Shown piece by piece: positions 21,530 to 29,952 of a stretch of 38,756 nucleotides of DNA. The notes under the pieces were generated by a model. The model was given only the letters and a program-made list of their open reading frames with translations. It did not search any database and had not been told where the DNA came from. Made by a program: the position numbers and the translations under genes. The stretch covers positions 1 through 38,756 of the forward strand of contig JAGBEA010000003.1 of assembly GCA_017937195.1 (NCBI GenBank). Reading direction: 5' to 3'. Source of the DNA: Oscillospiraceae bacterium (GTDB lineage Bacteria; Bacillota; Clostridia; Oscillospirales; Oscillospiraceae). The stretch's first letter is position 1. The number at the start of each line of letters is the position of its first letter.

Positions 21530-22942
21530 TCAGTTTCTTCCGAAGAAGAAATCGTAGAAGTCGAACATATCGTAACCGCTGTACGGGTTATAGCCGCCAT
21601 AGCCACCCTGATCCTGCTGGGGCTGGTCAGTGTCCTCCTGCGTGGTACCGGTGGTCTGGGGCTGGGTGTCAAAGGTGAGCTGCGTGGTGTGATATTCGCC
21701 GTCACGGTAGTAGGTGACAGATACGGTATCGCCTGCCCGGTGTCCCTTCTTGGCGCCGGACAGATCCTCCATAGAGGTGATGGTCTTGCCGTCCATCTCG
21801 GTGATCACATCGCCCAGCCGCAGCCCTGCATTGGCGCCGGCGCCGCCCTTTTCCGCGGCGTAGACGAACACGCCCTCGGTGACGTCGATCTGATACTGCG
21901 CTGCCATCTGCGCCGTCATAGTGCCGGCGGTGATGGCAAGATAGGGCTTATCGGTGATGGAGCCGTTCTCCATAATGTCCACGATCAGCGTCTGCACATC
22001 GCCGATGGGGATGGCAAAGCCCAAGCCCTCCACCACGGTGTCAGCATAGCTGGAATACTTGGCCGACACAATGCCGATCACCTCACCGTAGAGGTTCATC
22101 AGCGGACCGCCGGAGTTGCCGGGGTTGATGGAGGCGTCCACCTGGATCATATTGAAGGGCGTGCCGTCCACATTGATGGCGCGGTCTGTACAGGAAACGC
22201 TGCCCTGACTCTGGCTGAAGGTCAGCTCGCCCAAGGGATTACCGATGGCCAGCACCGTATCGCCTACATTCACCGTTTTGCTGTCACCCAGCGTGACGGG
22301 AGAGAGGTCGGTGGCCTCGATTTTCAGCACTGCCAAGTCATAGTCCGTGTCGCCGCCCACCAGCGTGGCGGCATAGCTCTCGCCGTTATAGAGGGTAACG
22401 GAGATGGAGCTGGCGTTTTCGATAACGTGATAGTTGGTGACGATATAGCCGTCAGCGGTGATGATGAAGCCGCTGCCGGAGCTGGCGGACTCCACCCGCT
22501 GACCGAAAATATTGGTGGACATAGCCGAGCAGTTGATGGACACCACACCGTTGACGGTGGAGGCGTAGACCTGCGCCGGCGTCATCAGCGTTTTGCCGTC
22601 CACCTGCTGCACCACCACATCAATGGGGCGGCGGTCGCTTTGGCTGATGGCAGTATTGCCGCCGCCGATGCGGTCAGCCAGCAGTGCGCCGCCGAAGCCG
22701 CACAGACCGCTGACAACGGCGCACGCCAGCACCAGCGCCGTCACCTTCACGCCGGTGCGGCGGAAGAAGGGCGTTTTCGCTTTGCGCTTCACCTCCGGGT
22801 CGTAGCTGTACACCGGAGCGCTTTCATAGGTGGGCTGGGACTGCTCCGTGCGCCCGCTATCGCGGGGCGCGGGGCTGTAATCATCACGGGGCAAAGACTC
22901 GTCGCCGCTGTAATGGTAGATGTTGTTTTCGTCCTGATACAT
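21530..22942 (-). CDS. HtrA/DegP-type membrane-anchored serine protease with PDZ domain
   Basis: A 470-residue S1C protease. Residues 1-60 are a polar cytoplasmic segment; a membrane helix (VTALVLACAVVSGLCGFGGALLA) follows at about 65-90, so the protease is outside the cell membrane. Catalytic triad: His in NYHVIEN, Asp in DTDYDLAVLKI, Ser in INPGNSGGPLMN. One PDZ domain follows (GVFVYAAEKGGAGANAGLRLGDVITEMDGK). The C-terminus is an odd Gln/Gly tail ending in a run of Tyr, Asp and Phe. The start is the ATG at 22942 behind AAGGAGGTC; upstream in-frame codons lie in the promoter region. It degrades or refolds damaged envelope proteins. No promoter could be assigned with confidence. Confidence 0.93.
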   Translation of the reverse strand: MYQDENNIYHYSGDESLPRDDYSPAPRDSGRTEQSQPTYESAPVYSYDPEVKRKAKTPFFRRTGVKVTALVLACAVVSGLCGFGGALLADRIGGGNTAISQSDRRPIDVVVQQVDGKTLMTPAQVYASTVNGVVSINCSAMSTNIFGQRVESASSGSGFIITADGYIVTNYHVIENASSISVTLYNGESYAATLVGGDTDYDLAVLKIEATDLSPVTLGDSKTVNVGDTVLAIGNPLGELTFSQSQGSVSCTDRAINVDGTPFNMIQVDASINPGNSGGPLMNLYGEVIGIVSAKYSSYADTVVEGLGFAIPIGDVQTLIVDIMENGSITDKPYLAITAGTMTAQMAAQYQIDVTEGVFVYAAEKGGAGANAGLRLGDVITEMDGKTITSMEDLSGAKKGHRAGDTVSVTYYRDGEYHTTQLTFDTQPQTTGTTQEDTDQPQQDQGGYGGYNPYSGYDMFDFYDFFFGRN

Positions 22943-23044
22943 CAGCAGATGACCTCCTTGTTCTTTCAGGGTTATCTTATCAATAGAATGTGTCAAAAAT
23001 ATGAAGAAATGACAACCAATTTTTAATTTTCTGTTTCTGCGTCC

Positions 23045-23073
23045 TTGTGAGGAACTTTCAAATATGGTATGAT
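23045..23073 (+). promoter_or_regulatory. Promoter for the FAD oxidoreductase operon
   Basis: TTGTGA (23045-23050), 17-bp spacer, TATGAT (23068-23073). A small hairpin (CCTTAA with TTTAAGG, about 23125-23143) lies in the leader. Confidence 0.6.
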
Positions 23074-23187
23074 GCTGTCCGACGGGATTTGTATCCCTCC
23101 TGCCTTTTATCATACCGGCGAACCTTAAGCCAAGCTTTAAGGAATGCCGCTTTTCCTTGAACTTTTTGTAAACAGAGGTGATTGCCT

Positions 23188-24774
23188 ATGCTGCGCATCG
23201 ACCAACTGCATATTGCCCCCGGTCAGGGGGAGGCTGCGCTGCGGAGCAAGGCGGCCAAGCTGCTGCGCGTCGCGCCGGAGCAAATCACCTCGCTGCAGCT
23301 GCTGCGCCGCGCCATCGATGCCCGTGAGGAGCTGCGCATCGTCTGCTCGGTGGCGGTCAGTGTGAAGAATGAAAGCGCCGTGCTGCGCCGCTGCCGCGAC
23401 CGCCGCGTCACCGTCTATGCCCCCAAGGTCTATCAGCCGCCGCAGGCTGTGCCGGTGCAGGCGCTGTCCCCCGTTGTGGTGGGCGCAGGACCTGCCGGAC
23501 TGTTCGCCGCGCTGGTGCTCTCCCGCGCCGGTCTGCGCCCCATTTTGCTGGAGCGGGGACAGTGCGTGGAGCAGCGCACGAAAGATGTGGAGCGGTTCTG
23601 GAGCGGCGGCGTGCTGGACACCGAGTCCAATGTGCAGTTTGGCGAGGGCGGCGCAGGCGCCTTTTCCGATGGCAAGCTGAACACCGGCACCAAGGATTTG
23701 CGCCACCGCTGGATACTGGAGCAATTGATAAGCTGCGGCGCACCGGAGTCCATTTTGGTGGATGCCAAGCCTCACATCGGCACCGATTATCTCCACATCG
23801 CCCTTCAGAATCTGCGTCAAACGCTGTTGGAGCTGGGCTGCGACATCCGCTTCGGTCACCGCTTGGATGGCGTACAGAGTGAAAACGGACAACTGACCGC
23901 TCTCACCGTCCAAAACGGAGCGGAGCGATACACCCTCCCCTGCCGTCATCTGGTGCTGGCAGTGGGACACAGCGCACGGGACACCTTTGAGCTGCTCTAT
24001 CATAGCGGTGTTGCGATGGAGCCCAAGCCCTTCGCCGTGGGCGTGCGCATTGAGCACCGTCAAGCGGACATCGACGCGGTGCAGTACAAGGAATTTGCCG
24101 GTCATCCGGCGCTGGGCGCCGCCACCTATAAGCTGGCCTGCCATCTGCCCAACGGACGCAGCGCCTTTTCTTTCTGCGTCTGTCCCGGCGGTCAGGTGGT
24201 AGCGGCGGCATCGGAGGAAAACCGCGCCGTCACCAACGGTATGAGCGAATACGCCCGCGATAAGGAGAACATCAACGGCGCGCTGCTGGTGAATGTGACG
24301 CCGGAGGATTTCCCCAGCGCCCACCCCCTTGCCGGCATCGCCTTTCAGCGACAGCTGGAGGAGGCCGCCTTCCGCCTTGGCGGCGGCACCTATGCCGCCC
24401 CCTGCCAGCGGGTAGAGGATTTTCTGCTGCGCCGCCCCTCCCAATGCGGCGGCAATGTCACCCCCAGCTACCGTCCCGATGTGGTATGGTGCGATTTGCA
24501 CCATTGCCTGCCCCCCTTTGTCAGCCAGACGCTGGAGCTGGCGCTGCCCGCGCTGGAGCAAAAGCTGCCCGGCTATGCCGCACCCGACGCGGTGCTGACC
24601 GCCGTGGAGAGCCGCTCCTCCTCCCCCGTCCGCATCCCCCGTGATGAAACTTACCAGACCAATATCCGCGGTCTGTACCCCTGCGGTGAGGGCGCCGGCT
24701 ATGCCGGCGGCATCCTCTCTGCCGCAGCTGACGGTATGCGCTGCGCCGAACAAATCATTGGAGGTTTACTATGA
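23188..24774 (+). CDS. FAD-dependent oxidoreductase of the COG2509 type
   Basis: A 528-residue flavoprotein. A separate N-terminal domain of about 90 residues (basic, alpha/beta) precedes the dinucleotide fold VVVGAGPAGLFAALVLSRAGLRPILLERG at roughly residues 95-125. NVQFGEGGAGAFSDGKLNTG is a strong marker of this family of uncharacterised FAD-dependent dehydrogenases, and the C-terminus has LYPCGEGAGYAGGILSAAADG, which closes over FAD. The substrate is unknown. The start is ATG 23188, 7 nt after GAGGTG; a TTG at 23182 is too close to the ribosome site. Its stop overlaps the next gene's ATG by 4 bp (ATGA), so the two enzymes are made together. Confidence 0.9.
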   Translation: MLRIDQLHIAPGQGEAALRSKAAKLLRVAPEQITSLQLLRRAIDAREELRIVCSVAVSVKNESAVLRRCRDRRVTVYAPKVYQPPQAVPVQALSPVVVGAGPAGLFAALVLSRAGLRPILLERGQCVEQRTKDVERFWSGGVLDTESNVQFGEGGAGAFSDGKLNTGTKDLRHRWILEQLISCGAPESILVDAKPHIGTDYLHIALQNLRQTLLELGCDIRFGHRLDGVQSENGQLTALTVQNGAERYTLPCRHLVLAVGHSARDTFELLYHSGVAMEPKPFAVGVRIEHRQADIDAVQYKEFAGHPALGAATYKLACHLPNGRSAFSFCVCPGGQVVAAASEENRAVTNGMSEYARDKENINGALLVNVTPEDFPSAHPLAGIAFQRQLEEAAFRLGGGTYAAPCQRVEDFLLRRPSQCGGNVTPSYRPDVVWCDLHHCLPPFVSQTLELALPALEQKLPGYAAPDAVLTAVESRSSSPVRIPRDETYQTNIRGLYPCGEGAGYAGGILSAAADGMRCAEQIIGGLL

Positions 24775-25739
24775 GAAAAATCGCCGTTCTGTCCTCGTTC
24801 TTTGAGGAGCATCACACCCGGCAGGTGCTGGATACCGCCGCGCGCTGCGGCTTCACCGTTGACCTTTACAGCGATGACCGCATCCCCGAGGAGAAACGGG
24901 GTCAGTACGAGGTGCTCTACGGCTTCCCCTCCCCTAAGCTGCTGCCCACTATGACCGGTATGCGCTGGTTCTGCGCCGCCAGCGCCGGCGTGGACACCTA
25001 CTCCGACGACGCACTGTATGCCGACCCCGAACATATCCTCGTGACCAACTCCGCCGGCGCCTTTGGCACCACCATCGCCGAGCATATCCTGATGGTCACG
25101 CTGATGCTGCTGCGCCGTATGCCCGCCTTTGAGCAGGTGGTGCGTGAGCGGCGCTGGGTGCGCACCATGCCTATGCGCTCCATCTGCGGCAGCACCGTCA
25201 CCATCCTCGGCACCGGCGACATCGGCACCAACTTCGCCCGCCGCGCCAAGGCGCTGGGCGCTGCCGCCGTGTACGGCGTGCGCCGCACCAAAAAGGCCGC
25301 CGACCCCGCCTATGACGGCATCTATACCCACGAGGAGTTGGATGCTCTCCTGCCCAAGACCGACATTCTGCTGCTGGCGCTGCCTGCCACGCCGGAGACT
25401 GACCGCATCCTCAGCCGCGAGCGCATCGCCCTTTTGAGCAAAAACGCTATCGTGGTCAATGTAGGTCGCGGCAACGCCATCGATCAGGAGGCGCTGATGG
25501 AGGCGCTGAACGAAGATCGCATCGCCGGTGCAGCACTGGATGTGATGGAGCCGGAGCCTCTGCCCGTGGATCATCCGCTGTGGGACACCAGGAATCTGCT
25601 GCTGACGCCCCACATCTCCGGCAATATGTCGCTGGGCATCACCCGCGATCTGGATGTTTCCATGTTCTGCGAGGATCTGGAAAACTATGCCGCAGGCCGT
25701 CCCCTCAAGCATCTGGTGGACCGCAAACTGGGCTATTGA
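24771..25739 (+). CDS. D-2-hydroxyacid dehydrogenase family protein
   Basis: A 322-residue NAD-dependent dehydrogenase. The Rossmann motif is VTILGTGDIGTNFARRA (about residues 140-155). The catalytic set is complete: Arg in VNVGRGNAID, Glu in LDVMEPEPLP and His in LTPHISGN. It interconverts a 2-keto acid and a D-2-hydroxy acid; overall it resembles the glyoxylate/hydroxypyruvate or 2-ketoacid reductase branch, but the substrate is not determined. Translation is coupled to the FAD oxidoreductase through an ATGA overlap, and GGAGG lies inside the end of that gene. A terminator follows at 25760. Confidence 0.9.
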   Translation: MRKIAVLSSFFEEHHTRQVLDTAARCGFTVDLYSDDRIPEEKRGQYEVLYGFPSPKLLPTMTGMRWFCAASAGVDTYSDDALYADPEHILVTNSAGAFGTTIAEHILMVTLMLLRRMPAFEQVVRERRWVRTMPMRSICGSTVTILGTGDIGTNFARRAKALGAAAVYGVRRTKKAADPAYDGIYTHEELDALLPKTDILLLALPATPETDRILSRERIALLSKNAIVVNVGRGNAIDQEALMEALNEDRIAGAALDVMEPEPLPVDHPLWDTRNLLLTPHISGNMSLGITRDLDVSMFCEDLENYAAGRPLKHLVDRKLGY

Positions 25740-25759
25740 GATGCAAAAACAGACAAAAA

Positions 25760-25800
25760 CAGGAGGTATTTTCTGCGGAAAGTACCTCCTGCTTCATTTT
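25760..25800 (+). terminator. Intrinsic terminator after the 2-hydroxyacid dehydrogenase
   Basis: A 9-bp stem, CAGGAGGTA with TACCTCCTG (25760-25768 and 25783-25791), is followed by CTTCATTTTTATG. Confidence 0.75.
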
Positions 25801-25805
25801 TATGC

Positions 25806-25834
25806 TTGTTATTGGCGCGATTATCGTTTATAAT
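25806..25834 (+). promoter_or_regulatory. Promoter for the Asp23-DAK2 operon
   Basis: TTGTTA (25806-25811), 17-bp spacer, perfect TATAAT (25829-25834). AAAGGAAG and the ATG follow 50 bp on. Confidence 0.72.
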
Positions 25835-25882
25835 AAGTTGATACTATGTGCAATTACATCCTCGTAAGAAAGGAAGTTCGAT

Positions 25883-26233
25883 ATGATTAAAGTCCAGACC
25901 GATCGGGGCGAGATCTCGATCAGCAGCGCCGTCTTCACTGCGATCACCGGCGCCGCAGCCACCAACTGCTTCGGCGTAAAGGGTATGGCCTACCGCAGCA
26001 TGACGGACGGTCTTGTCCACCTGCTGCGCCGCGAAGCCATGAGCAAGGGCGTAAAGGTCACCTATAACGACGATAACACCGTTTCCATCCAGCTGCATAT
26101 CGTGGTGGAAAACGGCGTGAACATTACCACAGTGTGCCGCTCCATTATGAGTGAGGTCAAGTATGTGGTCAACAAGAACACCGGTGTAACGGTCCGCGAG
26201 GTCAATGTCTGCGTGGATTCCATCACCGTGTGA
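25883..26233 (+). CDS. Asp23/Gls24-family envelope stress protein
   Basis: A 116-residue small alpha/beta protein. The sequence IKVQTDRGEISISSAVFTAITGAAATNCFGVKGMAYRS and the later HIVVENGVNITTVCRSIMSEVKYVVNKNTGV match the Asp23 (YloU-like) family. Such proteins are membrane-associated through partners and linked to alkaline and envelope stress. The gene sits 19 bp before the DAK2-domain gene, the conserved yloU-yloV arrangement of Firmicutes, which supports both calls. Confidence 0.92.
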   Translation: MIKVQTDRGEISISSAVFTAITGAAATNCFGVKGMAYRSMTDGLVHLLRREAMSKGVKVTYNDDNTVSIQLHIVVENGVNITTVCRSIMSEVKYVVNKNTGVTVREVNVCVDSITV

Positions 26234-26252
26234 GCCGAAGGAGAAAGAGAGT

Positions 26253-27914
26253 ATGACAGATAGAATCAACGGCCGCGCATTTAAGCAGATGGTGCTCTTC
26301 GGCGCCGCCTGCATTATGCAGCAGAAACAGCCCATCAACGACCTGAATGTGTTCCCCGTCCCCGACGGCGACACCGGCACCAATATGAGCCTGACTATCC
26401 AGACCGCCGCCACCGAGCTGCGCAAGAGCGAGCCGGAGACCGTGGGCGAAGCCGCCAAGATCACTGCCAGCGCTCTGCTGCGCGGTGCACGCGGTAACTC
26501 CGGCGTGATCCTCTCGCTGCTGTTCCGCGGTATGTCCAAGGCCACCAAGGGCTTGAAGGAGCTGGACGGCGTGCAGCTGGCAGCCGCCCTGCAGGAGGGT
26601 GTGACCACCGCTTACGGTGCCGTGATGAAGCCCGCCGAGGGCACGGTGCTGACCGTCTCCCGTCTGGCCGCTGTCCGCGCAGCTGATGCCGCCGCAGAGA
26701 ACAACAGCGCCGAGTATGTGCTGGATGAGACCATCAAGGCCGGCTATGAAACGTTGGCACAGACCACCGATATGAACCCCGTGCTGAAGAAGGCGGGCGT
26801 GGTGGATGCCGGCGGCAAGGGTTACCTTGTGATCCTTGAGGGTATGCTGCGCGCCCTGCGTGGTGAGGAAGTCCCCGAGGTGCAGGAGTCCGCTTCTGCC
26901 AAGGCCTATTTCGCTGCCATCAGCGAAGAGGAGATCACCTTCACCTTCGACACCGTCTTTATCGTGCGCAAGGCATCTCAGAATGTGGATCTCGCCCCCC
27001 TGCGCCAGTACCTCAACAGCATCGGTGACAGCCTTGTCATCGGCGAGGATGATGACGCATTCAAGGTACATGTCCACACCGATATCCCCGGCAACGCCAT
27101 CAACGAGGCGCAGAAGTACGGCATTCTGGAAGTGTGCAAGGTGGAGAATATGCGTATTCAGGCTGAGGACGTGGCCGCCGGCAAGCACACCATCAGCGCC
27201 GACGATCTGGACAACGAGGAAGCCGCGGAAGAGCCTACCTTCGCAGAAGCCGAGAAGCGCTACGGCTTTTTGGCAGTCTGCGCCGGCGAGGGTCTGGAGA
27301 GCGCCTTCCGTGATCTGGGCGTGGACCGCATCGTCAGCGGCGGTCAGACGATGAACCCCTCCACCGAGGCCATTTTGAAGGAGGTCAATCTGACCCCCAG
27401 CGAAGTGGTGTTCGTGCTGCCCAACAACAAGAACATCATTATGGCAGCCGAGCAGTGCCGCGGTCTGACGGAGAAGGAAGTCATCGTTGTTCCCACCGCA
27501 ACCGCACCTCAGGGCATCACCGCTATGATGAACGCGGATCTGGATGAGACGGATCCTCAGGTGATCGCACAGACCATGGCCGAGGCCGCCGGTACTGTGA
27601 CCACCGCGCAGATCACCTACGCCGCCCGCAACTCCGATTTCGACGGCTTTGAGATCAACGAGGGCGACTATCTGGCGCTGCTGAACGGCAAGCTGTTCGG
27701 CACCGACCGTGATATTAACGTACTGCTGCAGAAGCTGGCCGAGCTGGCAGCGGAGCAGAACGCCGAGTTTGTCACGCTGTTCTCCGGCGAGGGCGTCAGC
27801 GACGCCGATGCCGAGGCGGCAGCAGAACTGTTCACCCAGCGCTGCGCCGACGCAGAGGTTTCCGCGCTGCCCGGCGGACAGCCCGTGTACTACTATATCA
27901 TCTCCATCGAATAA
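26253..27914 (+). CDS. DAK2-domain fatty-acid kinase-like protein (FakA/YloV family)
   Basis: A 553-residue protein of normal family length. The N-terminal DAK2 nucleotide-binding domain has VFPVPDGDTGTNMSLTIQTAA, whose Asp residues coordinate Mg-ATP, and RGARGNSGVILSLLFRGM. Middle and C-terminal domains follow (GGQTMNPSTEAILKEV, then FVLPNNKNIIMAAEQ). In Firmicutes FakA phosphorylates fatty acids bound to a DegV-type FakB partner, feeding phospholipid synthesis. No degV gene is in this window. The start is the ATG of MTDRINGRAFKQM, after AAGGAGAAAG; the upstream in-frame extension overlaps the Asp23 gene and lacks a ribosome site. Confidence 0.95.
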   Translation: MTDRINGRAFKQMVLFGAACIMQQKQPINDLNVFPVPDGDTGTNMSLTIQTAATELRKSEPETVGEAAKITASALLRGARGNSGVILSLLFRGMSKATKGLKELDGVQLAAALQEGVTTAYGAVMKPAEGTVLTVSRLAAVRAADAAAENNSAEYVLDETIKAGYETLAQTTDMNPVLKKAGVVDAGGKGYLVILEGMLRALRGEEVPEVQESASAKAYFAAISEEEITFTFDTVFIVRKASQNVDLAPLRQYLNSIGDSLVIGEDDDAFKVHVHTDIPGNAINEAQKYGILEVCKVENMRIQAEDVAAGKHTISADDLDNEEAAEEPTFAEAEKRYGFLAVCAGEGLESAFRDLGVDRIVSGGQTMNPSTEAILKEVNLTPSEVVFVLPNNKNIIMAAEQCRGLTEKEVIVVPTATAPQGITAMMNADLDETDPQVIAQTMAEAAGTVTTAQITYAARNSDFDGFEINEGDYLALLNGKLFGTDRDINVLLQKLAELAAEQNAEFVTLFSGEGVSDADAEAAAELFTQRCADAEVSALPGGQPVYYYIISIE

Positions 27915-27924
27915 GCTTTCACGC

Positions 27925-27962
27925 AAAAGCACCTCGCAGAGGAATCTGCGAGGTGCTTTTTT
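27925..27962. terminator. Bidirectional terminator
   Basis: A 16-bp stem (27925-27940 and 27945-27960, loop GGAA) with AAAA before and TTTTTT after. It separates the convergent DAK2 and glycosyltransferase genes and can work both ways. Confidence 0.9.
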
Positions 27963-29136
27963 ATGCCCTGCAAACCTGCAGGATCTTGTCCGCCGCGGCT
28001 TTGGCGCCGCCGCAGCGGTGAAATCCCTCGCCGATGGCAGCGGCATTGCCGGCATAGGACGGATGATGCAGCACGCGCGCAAGGGCTGCGCGGATGGATG
28101 CCGGATCGGTCTTTTCCAGCTTCACCCCTGCCCCCAGCTGTGCCACCCGCTGCGCCACGCCGCTCTGCTCCGCCGTTTGGGGCAGCATCACCAGCGGCAC
28201 GCCGAACCACAGCGCCTCGCTGACGCTGTTCATCCCGCAGTGGGTCAAAAAGACATCCGCCTGCTCCAGCACGGCGATCTGATCCACCGATGGGTACACC
28301 GCCACATTCTCCGGCAGTTCACCGAACTGTTCCGGCGAAACGGCGCTGCCTACCGACAAGATCACCTGCCACGGCGTCTCCCGCAGCGCGGCGATGCAGC
28401 GGCGGTACAGCGGCAGCATATCGTTGTTCACCGTGCCCATAGAGATGTAGATCAGCTTCTCCCCCGTCTTTACCACCTCTGTCTCCGCAGGGCGGACCGA
28501 GGGGCCCACAAAGGCATAGCGATCGGAAAAGGTATCGCTGCAGGGCTGGAATTCCGGCGAAGTATAGACCACCGTATGGGTATCATCGTCATTTTGCAGG
28601 ATATCCAGCACACTTTTCACCGGATAGCCGGCGCGCTGCAGCCGTTTGATCTCGCCATTGACCCGCGGCATAGAGAGCACCATACGCAAAAGCTCCCCCG
28701 CGGAGCGGCGCATCACCTTGGCCGAATGCTGGTTGAAGGCGAAGGTGGTGGTGGAGGACACAAAGGGAATATTCAGCTTGCGGGCTACCGCCTTGCCCCA
28801 CACCGCCATCGAGTCCGCCACAATGCAGTCCGGCTGCAGCCGCTCCATCTCGCGGCACACCGCCTCATCCAGCGACAGTGTGGTGTCCACCAGCACGCGG
28901 GTGGACAGCGCCAGATCCTTACCGATCTGCGCCGCCTGCCGCGGTGTCAGCCGCAGCTCTGCATCGTAGCTGTCGCAGGGCACAAAATGGGCGCCTGCCG
29001 CCTCGATCTTCTGCCGCATCACCTCGTAAGACCAGTACCACACCTGATGTCCCCGCGCCGTCAGCTCACGCACCACCCCCAGCGTGGGGTTGGTGTGTCC
29101 GTGGGCAGGAATGTTGAAAAACACGATTTTACTCAT
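27961..29136 (-). CDS. MGT-family glycosyltransferase (GT1, YjiC-like)
   Basis: A 391-residue GT-B glycosyltransferase. It opens with KIVFFNIPAHGHTNPTLGVVRELTARGH, where the His is the usual catalytic base of GT1 enzymes, and the donor-binding half contains LIYISMGTVNN and the plant-like motif VFLTHCGMNSVSEALWFGVPLVMLPQTAEQ. Related enzymes attach a sugar to macrolides, flavonoids or lipids; the acceptor here is unknown. Of two close ATGs, 29136 has the right spacing from AAAAAGGGGG. Only 59 bp separate it from the upstream RHH-protein gene, most of it a terminator hairpin, so no separate promoter is visible and expression may depend on read-through. Confidence 0.9.
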   Translation of the reverse strand: MSKIVFFNIPAHGHTNPTLGVVRELTARGHQVWYWSYEVMRQKIEAAGAHFVPCDSYDAELRLTPRQAAQIGKDLALSTRVLVDTTLSLDEAVCREMERLQPDCIVADSMAVWGKAVARKLNIPFVSSTTTFAFNQHSAKVMRRSAGELLRMVLSMPRVNGEIKRLQRAGYPVKSVLDILQNDDDTHTVVYTSPEFQPCSDTFSDRYAFVGPSVRPAETEVVKTGEKLIYISMGTVNNDMLPLYRRCIAALRETPWQVILSVGSAVSPEQFGELPENVAVYPSVDQIAVLEQADVFLTHCGMNSVSEALWFGVPLVMLPQTAEQSGVAQRVAQLGAGVKLEKTDPASIRAALARVLHHPSYAGNAAAIGEGFHRCGGAKAAADKILQVCRA

Positions 29137-29154
29137 TTTCATCCCCCTTTTTGG

Positions 29155-29190
29155 TGCAAAAACGGCGCAGATACGGTGTATCTGCGCCGT
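29155..29190 (-). terminator. Terminator of the SPFH operon
   Basis: A 13-bp stem, ACGGCGCAGATAC with its complement (29162-29174 and 29178-29190), is followed on the minus strand by TTTTGCACC. It separates the SPFH operon from the glycosyltransferase gene. Confidence 0.78.
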
Positions 29191-29195
29191 CTGCC

Positions 29196-29399
29196 TCATT
29201 CAATATCCAGTTCCGGCGGGACATCGATCTCGTCGGACACATATTTGCCGTTTTTCTTGCGCTGGCGCACGCACTCCGTCAGCAGATACTCGATCTGCCC
29301 GTTGACGGAGCGGAAATCGTCCTCCGCCCACGCCGCGATGGCGTTATAGAGCTTTGCCGATAATCGCAGCGGCACCTGCTTCTTTGCGTTGTCTGCCAT
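29196..29399 (-). CDS. Small ribbon-helix-helix (Arc-like) protein
   Basis: A 67-residue protein. Residues 8-50 ([42 protein letters not shown]) fit the Arc/MetJ ribbon-helix-helix fold: a beta strand with alternating polar residues, then two helices. The tail is acidic. Such domains dimerise and bind DNA. It is the last gene of the SPFH operon, 3 bp after the YbjQ gene with no clear ribosome site of its own, so it is probably translationally coupled. A TGATATC-N5-GATATCA palindrome covers the operon's -10 box, so autoregulation is a reasonable guess. Short Arc-like genes beside SPFH genes recur in Clostridia, as far as I recall. Confidence 0.8.
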   Translation of the reverse strand: MADNAKKQVPLRLSAKLYNAIAAWAEDDFRSVNGQIEYLLTECVRQRKKNGKYVSDEIDVPPELDIE

Positions 29400-29402
29400 G
29401 GC

Positions 29403-29714
29403 TTAACGGAACTTGACTGCCGTTCCGTAGGCGATGACTTCCGCCGCACCCTGCATCACGGCAGAGCCGGAGTAGCGCACACACACGATGGCATCGGCAC
29501 CCAGCGCCTCCGCCTCCTGACACATCCGCTTGGTGGCAAGTGCGCGGGCATCATTCATCATCTCCGTATAGGCTTTCAGCTCGCCGCCCACCAGCGTCTT
29601 GAAGCTCTGGGCAATATCGTTGCCCAAGTGCTTGCTCTGAATGGTGCTGCCCTTCACCAGACCCAGCATCTCCAGTTCTTTTCCTGCAATGTATTCCGTA
29701 TTGACCAGCAACAT
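29403..29714 (-). CDS. YbjQ/UPF0145-family protein
   Basis: A 103-residue protein of the YbjQ family, sometimes called heavy-metal-binding, although the biochemistry is unproven. Recognisable stretches are GLVKGSTIQSKHLGNDIAQSFKTLVGGELKAYTEMMNDARALA and EAEALGADAIVCVRYSGS, covering nearly the whole family domain. These proteins form ring-like multimers. The ATG follows AAGGAGGAAAAAAG, 12 bp after the 74-residue membrane protein. It is the third gene of the SPFH operon. Confidence 0.9.
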   Translation of the reverse strand: MLLVNTEYIAGKELEMLGLVKGSTIQSKHLGNDIAQSFKTLVGGELKAYTEMMNDARALATKRMCQEAEALGADAIVCVRYSGSAVMQGAAEVIAYGTAVKFR

Positions 29715-29726
29715 CTTTTTTCCTCC

Positions 29727-29951
29727 TTAATATTGATCCAGATCGTCCTCTTCACCGCTGTTCAGTTCCTGCATACGCTGCAGCAAAACATAGATCACCA
29801 GCGCGCAGACCACCAGCGGTACAATGCACATCAGCGCCTTTGCCCACCACAGGATCTCCGGTATCAGTGCAAACAGTAGCGCCATACCGCCATAATACAC
29901 CACCAGACACGCCGCCACAATAGCAGGCGCCATATATCCGCGTTTTTTCAT
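29727..29951 (-). CDS. Small two-helix membrane protein of the SPFH operon
   Basis: A 74-residue hypothetical protein: a basic N-terminus (MKKRGYMAP), two hydrophobic helices (about 9-30 and 37-59) and an acidic tail (GEEDDLDQY). It begins one base after the SPFH stop codon and has no evident ribosome site, so translation is coupled to the SPFH gene. Its position suggests a membrane partner of the SPFH protein. The family is not recognised. Confidence 0.8.
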   Translation of the reverse strand: MKKRGYMAPAIVAACLVVYYGGMALLFALIPEILWWAKALMCIVPLVVCALVIYVLLQRMQELNSGEEDDLDQY

Positions 29952-29952
29952 A

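Noticed and set aside
22943..23113. Longer start for HtrA and a TTGACA near 22990 as its promoter
   Set aside because: The in-frame extension lies in non-coding leader with no ribosome site. TTGACA lacks a decent -10 at 16-18 bp, so no promoter was annotated.
23182..23187. TTG start two codons before the ATG of the FAD oxidoreductase
   Set aside because: Only one base separates it from GAGGTG, whereas ATG 23188 has normal spacing.
26223..28082. Minus-strand 619-residue frame over the DAK2 gene
   Set aside because: Antisense to a clear FakA-like gene and crosses a bidirectional terminator.
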